A stretch of 64,000 nucleotides of DNA from assembly GCA_030063045.1 (NCBI GenBank), contig JAQSEB010000021.1:372001-436000 (forward strand), written 5' to 3'. This stretch comes from Pratylenchus scribneri (lineage: Eukaryota; Nematoda; Chromadorea; Rhabditida; Pratylenchidae). The notes beneath the pieces were generated by a model. It saw only the letters and a program-made list of their open reading frames with translations, was not told the origin of the DNA and searched no databases. Numbering within the stretch: the first letter of the stretch is position 1; every line of letters starts with the position of its first letter. Shown here piece after piece: positions 32,960 through 43,712 of the stretch. The position numbers and the translations under genes were made by a program.

Positions 32960-35303
32960 ATGAACAAATTTTTAATTGATTATTCTCGGCTTCGGATTTA
33001 TCGCTCACCATACAAATATTTGGATAGGCGGAATATTGTCCTTTATATTTTCTATTTTGGATTCATTGTTTGCTTATTATTAGTAATCCTTTTTGTCTAT
33101 TTTATGACAAACAATTTTAATAAAAATAGGTATAAATTCAGAGCAGGTAAAATAATTGAATTATGATAATAATTTTTCTCAAAATTTTTAAGTTCGAAAA
33201 ATGATTGATGCTCGTGAATATTCGACAAATGAAAGGTAAAATAAATTTTTTAAAATTATTTTATTTATGTCAAGCCGAATATTGAAAATGGCTAATTTTT
33301 GAGAATTGTCCATAATTTTAAAATTCGCTAAGCGTTTGCCAATTTTCTGCTTTTGACCAAATGTTGAAAGACTCTTTTACGAGTTTTCAACTTTCATTTT
33401 CGACATTCGGTGTAACATTTATATAATTGTTACCCAATAAAAAATATTTAATTTGATCGCTGAAAATTTTTTTTAAATTTATAGTGGATGCCAAAATGCT
33501 GAAAAGGAGGTGGAAGAATGGCTTTTTCCAAATCCAAAGATTAACCAGACTGATTTGCCTCGACTGGTTATTTTTTTTTTAATTAAAATAAATATAATAA
33601 TTAATTTTGCAAAGTTATGTACGGAGGAAATGTCAACAGCAAACGGCGAATTCATTGTAGAAACTCGATCGCCGAAAATGGAAGAAATTGAGAAGGAATT
33701 TCCCGAATTGGATTTAGGCGGACATTGGAGGCCAACAAATTGTTCGCCCTCAAATCGAGTGGCAATAATCCTTCCATATAGGTTAAATATGTTGGAAATA
33801 AAATAAATAAAATTTAGAAATCGAATGCAACATTTGCGTACATTTTTATTGAATTTGCATCGATTCATGCAAAAACAAAGAAATTTGGAATACGCAATTT
33901 TTGTTGTAGAGGAATTTGGTAATTTGACATTCAACCGAGGAAGATTGTTGAATATTGGATTTTTGGAGGTGGTTACAAAATATGGATTTATTATCATTTC
34001 AATTTTAGGCAATGAAATTATTCCCCTGGCAATGTTTTGTTTTCCATGATATTGATGCAATTCCCGAAAATATTCAAAATGCATACAATTGTCCCAACAA
34101 TTCAAACATTGTTAAGCATATGGCCGTTGGCTTCCAAAAGCATGGCTACAAGCAAATTATATTAAATATTTACAATATAAATCTTATATTTTTTAGACTC
34201 CTCTATCCAACATATTTCAGTGGGGCATTGATTTTCGGTATAGATAGTTTCAGACGGGTGAATGGCTATTCAAATGATTTTTGGGGATGGGGAGGCGAGG
34301 ATGATGACCTTTATAAAAGGTAACCAAAACATCCAGGGAAAATTCCATAATAGAGAAGGACATTAATTGCGTGGAGTTTTTCCATCTTCACTAATTGAAA
34401 ATATAATTAATATCTTAAAATTTAAATTACTTATTTAAAAATGAAATATTAAAATAAAAAATATTAAAAATTAAAATTTATTTTTAGTCTTTCAGTGCTT
34501 AAATCTGGGCCATAATTTTGGCTATAGCTAAGAAAAGATATTAGCAAATTTGAAAAGCGATCTGCCTTTAAGTATACTAAAAATTACTATACTATTAATA
34601 TATTTAAATGAAAAAAATATATTTTATAAGCATAATGAACTCGTAGGCTATTTAAATTTTCTAAAAATTATATTTTAGATAATTTTTAGAATTTTTTAAA
34701 GGCAAAGCGCTTTCCTAAACGTGACACTGATTATTGCAATGAAGGATTAAAAATAAATAATTAATTTAATAATATTTTATTTTAATATTTCATTTTCAAC
34801 TAGGTAATTTATTTACAGTATATTTAAGTAGTTATTTTTATTTTTTATTTTTGGAAACGCACAATTTTTACTGAATCGATATAAACATTTAATAATACAA
34901 AAGGAGTAAAATAATTTTAGAGTGCAATTATCTGGTCTGAACATTTCGCGCAATTCCGACCAAATAGCTCGATACAAACAATTGGACCATGAAATTCATG
35001 AAAAGGGCAATAAACCAAATCCGTATGAAAAAATTATAATTCAAAAAAAAAAATAATTTTTAAAGTTGTCGATTTGAATTATTGAAACGAACAAATGTTC
35101 GTCAATCTGTGGATGGACTCAACAATTTGCAATATTTGATCAAATCAATTGAATTCAATCGACTTTACACATTGATTAAGGCAATGAATGGCATTATATA
35201 ATATTAATGGATTATTTTTTGATAATTTATTTTATAGGTGGATTTATTGGCGGATGAATTGGAAAAATGGAAAAATGAAATAAAATCAATTAAAGGATGT
35301 TAA
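32960..35303 (+). CDS. GT7-family beta-1,4-GalT/GalNAcT-like protein (BRE-4 type)
   Basis: Ten exons with consistent phases: 32960-33146, 33193-33235, 33485-33566, 33615-33781, 33818-33968, 34009-34151, 34197-34319, 34921-35022, 35066-35180 and 35238-35303, about 392 residues. The N-terminal helix is VLYIFYFGFIVCLLLVILFV. Motifs in order: GGHWRPTNC, RVAIILPYRNRMQHLRTFL, FNRGRLLNIGF, CFVFHDIDAIPEN (the DxD-type metal site), and FWGWGGEDDDLYKR (family-defining). Introns 6 and 9 need GC donors (GCAAAT at 34152, GCAATG at 35181); the first could also be read through in frame. GT7 enzymes move Gal or GalNAc in beta-1,4 linkage to GlcNAc-containing glycans. In C. elegans BRE-4 acts on glycolipids. 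Here the usual FGGVSAL segment reads YFSGALIFG, so substrate is open. Confidence 0.88.
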
Positions 35304-35654
35304 TTTTATGTTTTTAATGGTCTCTTTGAAAGTGATTATATTTATGAATTATGTTTTTACAATTTAATTTGAATTTAGAAATAAAAAGTTTAAAATAAGG
35401 AAGAAGCCAAGCCTTTAGTTTTATTGAAAACATGTAAATTTTGATTGATTTTCTCTTTGAGAATTGGAATTGGAAATCAATTTGTGTATTTATAAATGCG
35501 AGATAATTTATATAATTATATTAATAAATAATTTTAGAATGGCAATCAAAAATAAATAAACCATTTTCTTAGCAAATCAATTTTAAATTCAATGATTACA
35601 AATTAATCAAAATAAATAGCTAAATTATCCATTTGAATTTCCTACAATCTTTTC

Positions 35655-38600
35655 TTAAATTCGTAATTTTCTACGGCGAAGATATCCACTTGGTGTTTGA
35701 GGAATATGTTCAGCACCAGCAGCTATTGAGGAGTTTGGTTGAACTGGTGCGTCGGTGGGATTTTCCCCTTGAGGCGCATTTTGTTCGGCTCCAACTTTTG
35801 TTGAATCAGCGGTGGCTGGCGCAGCCGGTTGTGAAGCGGATGGGGCATTTTCTTCTGAAAATTAATTTTGGGTAATTTAAGAATAAATTTAATAAATGGA
35901 TGAATATTTTCGGGATAGAAATTTAAGTTTAATAATAAAAAATTTTGATAAACAATTTCCCTGCTTTAATTTAAAATGGAATATATTATTGAAAAAATTA
36001 ATAATTTCTCAATTCATAATAAATTTAATTGTAAAAAATCATTTATTAATTTGCCAAAAATGCTAAGAAAAACAATGATAAAATTTGTTCAAAAATTTCT
36101 GTGTCAAAAATACGTATTTACTAGGCCAAAAAATTTAGCAAATTAGACCCATTTTTATCTCCCTGAGTAAATAAACTAGAATAATAATTTAAAAAATTTC
36201 AAAAATTTATCTTAAATCAAATAAAATTACTAAATATTTTATCGCTTTAACTATTTGGCCCTAAAAATTGTTTGTTTAGTTTAGTAATTTTTTATTGTTA
36301 ATAATTATTTTTTGTAAAATTTTTATATAAATAAATTAAATTAATTTTGGATGGAATATTAAAAATGGATTACATTTAAATTAATTTCTAAATTTTCATA
36401 AAATCTAATTAGACCAAAAGTTAATTAACCTGGAAGATAGCTGTGCGCAGGTTGTGGTGCCGGTCCCATTTCGGCAGCTGCAGGCGTTTCTGCTGCCGTA
36501 GCTGCTGCAGCTGAGGCCGCGGCCCCTGCCGCAGCGGTCGATGCACTTTGTTCTGTCGAGGGTTCTTGTGATGGTTGTGGGGCGGAAGACGCTTCTTCAG
36601 GTGCATGCTGATGAGCTCCATTCTCATCTAATGAAAAGGACAAATTAAATCATTGAACTTAACCGAAAATTATCCTGTTAAAAAATCATCTTTTGCTACT
36701 TGTCGGCTATAATTCCTTCTTTTTTACTTAAAAATGAAAAAGTGAAGGGTCACCCCTTTTTGGTCATCAAGATTAGGGATTAGGGTTAGGCGTTTAAGTC
36801 ATTCAGGGAGAGTATGGTACAAATCACCTCACATACTAACATAAGTCATATACCTAACATCATAGAGGGGGTGCTTCATTTTTCCAACACTTTTTCACTT
36901 TTTGTACAAAAAAAAGAACCTAAAACCCTCGAGTACCATCTTTGGTATATTTTATATAGGGTTCAGAGTTTATTACGGGATATGATTTATAAAATGGATT
37001 ATGATTTGGTAAAATAGGATTAAAAATGCTGAATAAATCTAAAGTTTTTATAGATTAATTAATTATAATCAGAATTTAAATCTTAATAATATTTGATAAA
37101 ATAAATTAAGGTAAAAATAAATTTTCCATTACAAATAAATCTTGGATTTAGCCTTAATTGTTATTTAAATATTTCTAAAATTATATTGAAATTTTTTCAT
37201 TTTTTCTAATCATTTTCTCCCCTGAAACTGAAGCCGGTTGACTTTGACCACTTGCTGGCGCTGCCGAATCACCGCCGCTATAATCGCCGGCACCATTGGA
37301 TTTTTGTTCAGGATGGCTTGATGATTCGGCATTTTGTCCTGTTGCTTCGGCATTATGGCCACCAGATGGTTGGCCAAGTGGAGCATAATCGGTCAATGCA
37401 TGCATTCCATGGCCAGCTTGATTTGTGCCACCAATTTCGCCGGTACGTGATGGACAAGGACAATATTGGGCTGAAAAAATTTGGAAATAATTTAAATTTG
37501 TCCTCAATATTCAATAACACATTTAAATTTGTACAATGGAATTTAGAGCATTAAAAAAATTTACGGCTCTATATTTGCTTAAAAATTTACCAAATTTCTT
37601 AGCATTATATAATCTTTGATTTCATTGAATTAATTAGAGAAAAAATGGTTTGACCAAAAATAGATGACAATTAAGTCAAAATCTTGTAGTTTTCGTTTTT
37701 CGCTTTTTGGCTAATTATTATTTTAATCAATCATTATTTGTTATCTAAATGCTATAAAGAAAGAATCTAATCAAAAAGATTATAAGTTTTATTTATAGCT
37801 TAAAAGATGACGAAATTTTGGGCGAGCAAAATTCGGTAGCTCGAATTTATATACAAATTTTCTTGCTAAAATGGGAAATTTTAAGGCCAATTATTTGGCT
37901 TTATTCCTTTTTAAAATAAATTATTCTATCCTATAATTAAATAAAATTATAAAATTTTATTATGAATGATATTTGATATATGATCTTAAAAATATCAAGA
38001 TTAAAATAAATGTTTGGGTAAAATGAATAAAATTTAATATTTTAAATCATACCATCGGATCCAGGCTGCCCCACACCACCAGGTTGTCCTGGCTCTCCAT
38101 TTGTTCCTGGCATTCCGGGTTGACCTGCTGGTCCCGGTGGTCCAGGCTGACCAGGGGCACCGGATGGAGGAGAAGCGCCCGGCGGGCCAGGTTCACCCGC
38201 AATGCCTGGTGATCCAGGTGGGCCTTTTGGGCCGGGTTTGCCCTGTCCACGCATTCCTGGGTTTCCGGCTGGTCCAGGATTTCCAGCTGGACCGGGTGGA
38301 CCCTCAGTTCCGGGTTCACCTTGTGGACCGGGTGGGCCGAATCCGCCATTTTGGCCCATTCTACCAGGCATACCGGACTGAAATTTGGGTGAATTTATGA
38401 TTGGAAATAAATTAAAATTTTTTATTAAGAGAATCAAATGAATTTTAGATTTTAGTAACAAATTTTTTGAATTCTCAAATTAATTAATTAATTAAAATAA
38501 TTTTTTAACTCACCATTCCCGGCATTCCCATTGGCCCAGGTGGTCCAAGTGGACCTGGGGGTCCTGGCTGGCCGGCCGGACATTTCACACATCCTCTTTG

Positions 38601-39865
38601 GGCTGTTGGGGCAGCCTCAACTGGCTGAGCATTTTGACCGGCTCTGCCCGGCTGTCCTGGTTGTCCATCTTCTCCGGGTTGACCAGGTTGGCCTGGTGGG
38701 CCACTTGGGCCAGCTGGGCAATTGTTCGGTTGCTTTCCGCAATTGCATTGACCTGTCAAATTATTTCGTTAGATATTATTTCAGTCATTTTTAACCATTT
38801 ATGTTAAGCAATGTCAATATTTACAGATCGAATTATGAAAGTAAATATCGGTAATTGCTTACCATTACATAAATTTAAAGCTAATAAAATGGGGGAAATA
38901 TTATAGAAAATAATATTTTCTAAATTAAATTAATGATAAGTAAAAAATATTTTTGAAAATAAGTAGTCCCAAAACTCATTACATTTTCATTCTCATTAAG
39001 TCCAATAAGAAAAGATATGTTTAAATAATTATAATATATTTTAGACACTTTTGCCTCCTTGCTCTTGATTTGTGCCCCCAGTTGGTTGTTCATATTGACG
39101 TCGGACTCGGAGCACATGTGCCGTCATGGCCGGATCCTCCATCATTTGGCGCCAAGCATCATTGGCAATTCCCTTTAAAAATATTTATTTTTAAGCAAAA
39201 TAAATTGGATTATTTTATTTAAAAAATTAAAATATTTACTTAAAAATTCCTTAATTGAATTCATCTTAAATTAAAATAATTACTTCAAAATTCAACTTGA
39301 TTTCATTTTCATATATCTAATACGAAAATAGATACCTAGTCAAAAATTTATCCATAATTTTTCTTAATTTTTACCAAATTAAATTTTTTTAATAAATTTT
39401 TATCATATTTAGAGATAAATGAGGCCTTTTTAAAGGTAGAAAAAATCATCTAATTTTTCTAATATAAATTTTTTGAATGTGAGTCTTTCTTCACTTTCTG
39501 TCTAATATCAAATTGCTAAATATAATCTATTAATAAATGGTATATGAATATAATTATAATTATAAACTTTTATTATTTTCTCCACAATTTAAATGTGATT
39601 AATAATAAATATTTTTCCATCTCAAATTTAATTTCCCAAATATTTCTTATTATTAGTTTTCTCTCAAATTTACCTTAAATTCATCCAAATCACTTAGAAT
39701 TTCTTCCTGCAACGAGCTAATGTCCCTGAACAACGATCCCAACACAATAAGTGCCGAAACAATGAGCAAACCACATCCAACAATGGAAATGGTGATCAGC
39801 CGCCGAGAAGTCGCAAATTTGGGCGATGATTGGTTGGCGATAAAGAATATTTTATCGGTGGACAT
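35655..39865 (-). CDS. Nematode cuticle collagen
   Basis: Seven exons: 39865-39674, 39172-39049, 38752-38514, 38377-38053, about 37466-37240 (3' border uncertain), 36627-36430 and 35854-35655, about 510 residues. The non-collagenous head has a membrane segment ([20 protein letters not shown]), the typical [10 protein letters not shown] region and a subtilisin-type site HVLRVRRQ. Next come a cysteine pair ([10 protein letters not shown]), Gly-X-Y block 1 ([17 protein letters not shown]), a CVKC break, a second long Gly-X-Y block over exon 4, and a YCPCPSRTG motif closing the triple-helix region. The long C-terminal domain is rich in Ala, Pro, Gln, Ser and Glu and ends [10 protein letters not shown]. 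Cuticle collagens are trimerised, cleaved and cross-linked in the moulting hypodermis. The large non-collagenous tail is longer than in most family members. Confidence 0.92.
36735..36905. repeat. Short inverted-repeat element with telomere-like words (copy 4)
   Basis: The ends are AAAGTGAAGGGTCACCCC and, inverted, GGGGGTGCTTCATTTTTCC. The interior contains GATTAGGGATTAGGGTTAGG and AAATCACCTCACATACTAAC. It sits in the intron between collagen exons 5 and 6 and is non-coding. Confidence 0.65.
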
Positions 39866-41295
39866 TTTGGGATGGAATCAACCGAGAATGAATGATCAAA
39901 TGAGATGGGAATGCCCTCAACTCATTTTTATATACATCGAGAGATCAACGTTTCCTCCTTCCTTTTGGGCATTTGATCGGAAGAAATCAACGCACAAAAG
40001 CATAAAAGCGGTTCGAAAGGGAAAGTCGGTTCCATTCCCAGCAGTCAAATCTTCTATGCCCATTCTCCATCAAATAAACGCTCAAAAAAGCCATTTCCCC
40101 TTTGATAATGCCCAAAAAACCTTTTCCTTTGGGCATTATAAGCGAAGTCCACCATCAAGTAAATCAGCTAGAAAAGGAAATGCCGCCGGCCATTAAGCGA
40201 GATTTGCCGTTCAACAGCAATTTATTAGCGGAAATGTGGCATGGGATAGCGCACAGCGCAGTATAAAAATCTACTATTCCCTTTGTTATTATGTTTTAAC
40301 TGGTTTTAATGGTTCGATGATAATTATTCTTAATAATACCATCCCATATTTCATTATTAATAATAGATTATATAAATAGTTTTATGGAAATTTTCATTGA
40401 TAAACTGATTTTCACATTGGCTTCCAAATACACTGGATATACATATTTGAATGAATTGTGCGATGATTTCGGGTTTAAATTAATTCTTAATTTTTTATAT
40501 TTACAAAAAAAAACATCGTAAATATTTGATTAATTATTCCTCTTGTTTTTTCCATAATTTCTAGAATTTTTCAGGTCTTTTACTGAATAAAAATATTCGG
40601 AATTTTAAAAAAAATATATATTTCATTTTTAGGCATAAACCCTTTATTTTATTCAAAATCATCCAAATTATATTATTATTCAGCATTTCAAAAATTAAAT
40701 TTTTAATTTAAATTTTTATGATTTTAAATCAATTTTTACGCTAATACGGTTTAATTTCTTTGCATGTTTTTTTTTAAAATTAGATTTTATTTTTATGTTA
40801 AATGCATTTAATTTCATTTAATTTTATATTAAATTTATCAAAAATAAAAAAAAATATTATTTTTTGGGATCAAAAATTATATAATTTTCGATGTTTTTTT
40901 TACATCGATCCCATCCCTGCCTGCTGTTGTGGACAATTTGAGTTCTTTTCTCACTCATTCACTATTTGATAAAAAAAATTGATAATGGAAAACAAATAAA
41001 CTTTTCTCATAAGTTCAATTAAGGAAAGAAGATAGCTATAGAAGGAAGGAAACGGTTGTGGATATGGACTAAAAATTGATAAGACAGTTTATTATTTATT
41101 TTTCAGTGCATTTTTGGTTTTTGACAAATATAGCTTTTAATTTTGGAATTTGACAAATAATTTTTTGTCAAATATTGCTTATAATTTTGTTGTTTGACAA
41201 ATAATTTTGTCATTAAGATTTTCCTATAAATAGTCTGAATTGAGAAGTAGAGCCACATTCATTGTTTTGTTTAATTCAAATTGATCAATCGAAAA
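39866..41295. other. Intergenic region between the collagen and the Cys-rich secreted-protein gene
   Basis: About 1.4 kb with no supportable gene. The plus-strand ORF at 39720-40196 is a shadow of collagen exon 1 and its upstream DNA. The last 235 bp form the promoter of the downstream gene. Confidence 0.5.
41062..41295 (+). promoter_or_regulatory. Promoter with TATA box and repeated TTTGACAAATA
   Basis: TATAAATAG at about 41225 lies about 70 bp before the ATG. Upstream, TTTGACAAATA or close variants (including TTTTGTCAAATATTG, the inverse) occur four or five times between 41120 and 41215. The same block, inverted and about 90% alike by eye, precedes the partner gene at 42856-43090. Confidence 0.6.
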
Positions 41296-41625
41296 ATGTT
41301 CATTCGCTCAATTTTCTTCTGCTTTCTGGCTTTGACTGCCTTCACAATGGTTGCAAATGGCCAAATCTTCGACAATGATGCTTGGGTTACATGGGACGTG
41401 AACAAGGGATTGGGAGGGCGCTCATCTGTTATGGGCTACGGATTCGACGGTCCCATCGAGCGTGCTGCTGTGCGTGCATACCGCTTTTTTGATAGCGGAT
41501 TCCAAGTGACTGATTGCAACAGCAAATGTAGCTACTACCATGGCAGAGGAGGTCGATGCGTACGTTCATTCTCAAATGATTGTTCGGCTGACTGTGGATG
41601 TGGCTTTGTTTGCAAATGTCATTAG
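41296..41625 (+). CDS. Small secreted protein with eight-cysteine C-terminal domain
   Basis: Single exon of 109 residues; ATG at 41296 (an upstream in-frame TTG is not the start). The signal peptide is FIRSIFFCFLALTAFTMVANG. A middle segment (DNDAWVTWDVNKGLGGR) is shared with the inverted partner at 42.7 kb. The last 40 residues carry eight cysteines spaced C-x3-C-x8-C-x7-C-x3-C-x-C-x3-C-x-C, ending VCKCH. This pattern suggests a disulphide-stabilised mini-domain. I could not match it to ShK, saposin, CAP or a known defensin with confidence. Candidate roles are antimicrobial peptide or parasitism effector; function is unknown. Confidence 0.8.
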   Translation: MFIRSIFFCFLALTAFTMVANGQIFDNDAWVTWDVNKGLGGRSSVMGYGFDGPIERAAVRAYRFFDSGFQVTDCNSKCSYYHGRGGRCVRSFSNDCSADCGCGFVCKCH

Positions 41626-42654
41626 ATGAACCCGTTTAAAAGATTTTACAAACGTTACAATTTTTCTTTCTATTTAACTGCTTATATACTATTAAAAATC
41701 TTTATTTAATTTTTACAAGTCAATACTCAATAGTATATTCTCCTACAATATTTCAAATTCATGATTTGTTAATGCTATTAAATTGTCAAGAAAAATAAAC
41801 TTTACAAGCATTGTCCAAATTGTATATAAATAATAGGGTTTTAATATGTATCACACCTTTTTATAAAAATATTTAATTTTTCGTTATTCAAAAATATTTA
41901 TTAAAAAGCAAATACGGGAAAGTTAATTTGACAATTTCGTGAAAAAAAATTATTTATTTTATTAAAAAAAAATTCATTAGATGTAAAACGTTCGACTTCT
42001 TCATTTATAAATTTTTAATACCTATTGGCATTATTGCTAAAAGTGTTGTCGGTTAACGACTAGCAGATTTTAAAAAATTGAAATTTTTCTGGCGGAATTA
42101 AAATATTTGTTTTTTATTAAAACTCACTATAATTTGATTAAACATTTCAGATATATGAACTTTTCCATAATTTTGAAAATTTTTAAAATTCTATTTTTTC
42201 TTTGATAAAAATTTTCTTTTTACCTGTTTTTGATGAATATTTGTTGTAGATATTTTATTGATGAGGGAAGAAAAGAAATGAAGAAAGTGTGTTAAACATT
42301 CGTCAAAGTTCAAATATTTTATGAATTGTTCATGAAAACTTAAAATTCTTTGGCAAAGATTTTCATCAAAAAGTATACAATTTTAGGTTTCTTTGTCAAA
42401 GAAAATTTTGTCAAAGTTTTTTTCGTCAAATAGTATAAACATGGACTATTCTCTCATCATATCAATCATCATTTTTACTTTTATAATATGAGAATTTAAT
42501 AAAAAAAAATAGGCAAAATGATGACAATGAGTTAGAATATGAAAATGATTAGGAAAATTTTAAATTTAATTGGGCAATACAATTATATCAAATTTATTTA
42601 ATAAAATAAAATTGAAAAATTTCTTGATTGACTGAATTGTTTGCATTTTCATCT

Positions 42655-42855
42655 TCATCTCCCTCCTAGTTCTTTTCTAGCACGCAAAATAGCACGCATG
42701 ATAGGACTCTCGAATCCATAGCCCATGACATTTAAGCGCCCTCCATTGTTCACGTCCCATGTAACCCAAGCATCATTGTCGAAGATTTGGCCATTTGCAA
42801 CCATTGTGAAGGCAGTCAAAGCCAGAAAGCAGAAGAAAATTGAGCGAATGAACAT
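42655..42855 (-). CDS. Inverted paralogue lacking the Cys-rich domain
   Basis: Single exon of 66 residues; ATG at 42855. Signal peptide and FDNDAWVTWDVN segment match the 41.3-kb gene almost exactly. After MGYGFESPIMRAILRARKEL the reading frame ends at GGR and no cysteine domain follows. The matching promoter block, TATA box included, is retained upstream. It is either a shortened functional secreted peptide or a degenerating copy. Confidence 0.6.
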   Translation of the reverse strand: MFIRSIFFCFLALTAFTMVANGQIFDNDAWVTWDVNNGGRLNVMGYGFESPIMRAILRARKELGGR

Positions 42856-43712
42856 TTTTCGATTGATCAATTTGAATTAAACAAAACAATGAGTGTGGCT
42901 CTACTTCTCAACTCAGACTATTTATAGGAAAATCTTGCTGGAAAAGTTATTTGTCAAACAACAAAATTATAAGAAATATTTGTCAAAAAATTATTTGTCA
43001 AATTCCAAAATTAAAAGCAATATTTGTCAAAAACCAAAAATGCAATGAAAAATAAATAATAAACTGTCTTATCAATTTTTAGTCCATATCCAGTTAAAAT
43101 ATTGATTTAAAAATGATAAAAATAACAATTTATCATAGATAATCCAAATGTCATAAATCAAATGATTTTTTCCATAAATTCTTAAAAATTATCCACTTTG
43201 AATATTCTCTTTTTTCTTTGTCAATGTCAATTCTCATTCCACATTCGATTTTCCTCCTCATCGTCATTTGGTGTTTACCATTGCCAAAGGCATTCCATAA
43301 TTCTTAATATATTTGGATTTTTATTAGTAATATAGATTCTCTATATCTATTTTGCCGTTAATATTGGAAATTGGTTAATTCCGAAATTAATTAATGGAAA
43401 TTCCTAAATCAACCAATTAAATCCATTATTTATGTATTTCAAAAATTAACTGATTTTTTTGGAATTAACCAATTTCCAATAATAAAATGTAAAATCTATA
43501 AAATCATTTATACCAGAATCTCAAATTAAAATATAAAAAAATTATTTGTCCATATTGGCAAATGCGATTTTTAAAAATCGGTTTTAAACCAGTATTTAAA
43601 AAATCATCTTTTTTAAAATTAGTTTTTCTGTTTGATTACACTCTTATTCTGAAATTAAAATTTCCAAAAATTTTTTATTTATCAATTTTTAAACAAATGA
43701 ACTATCCTTATA
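42856..43712. other. Intergenic region, including the inverted promoter copy
   Basis: About 42856-43090 is the inverted copy of the 41.06-41.3-kb promoter. The remainder (to 43712) is AT-rich and I see no gene in it. The plus ORF 43562-43996 is an antisense shadow of the gene below. Confidence 0.5.

Noticed and set aside
39720..40196. 158-codon plus-strand ORF
   Set aside because: Antisense to collagen exon 1 and upstream DNA; no homology and no splice context.
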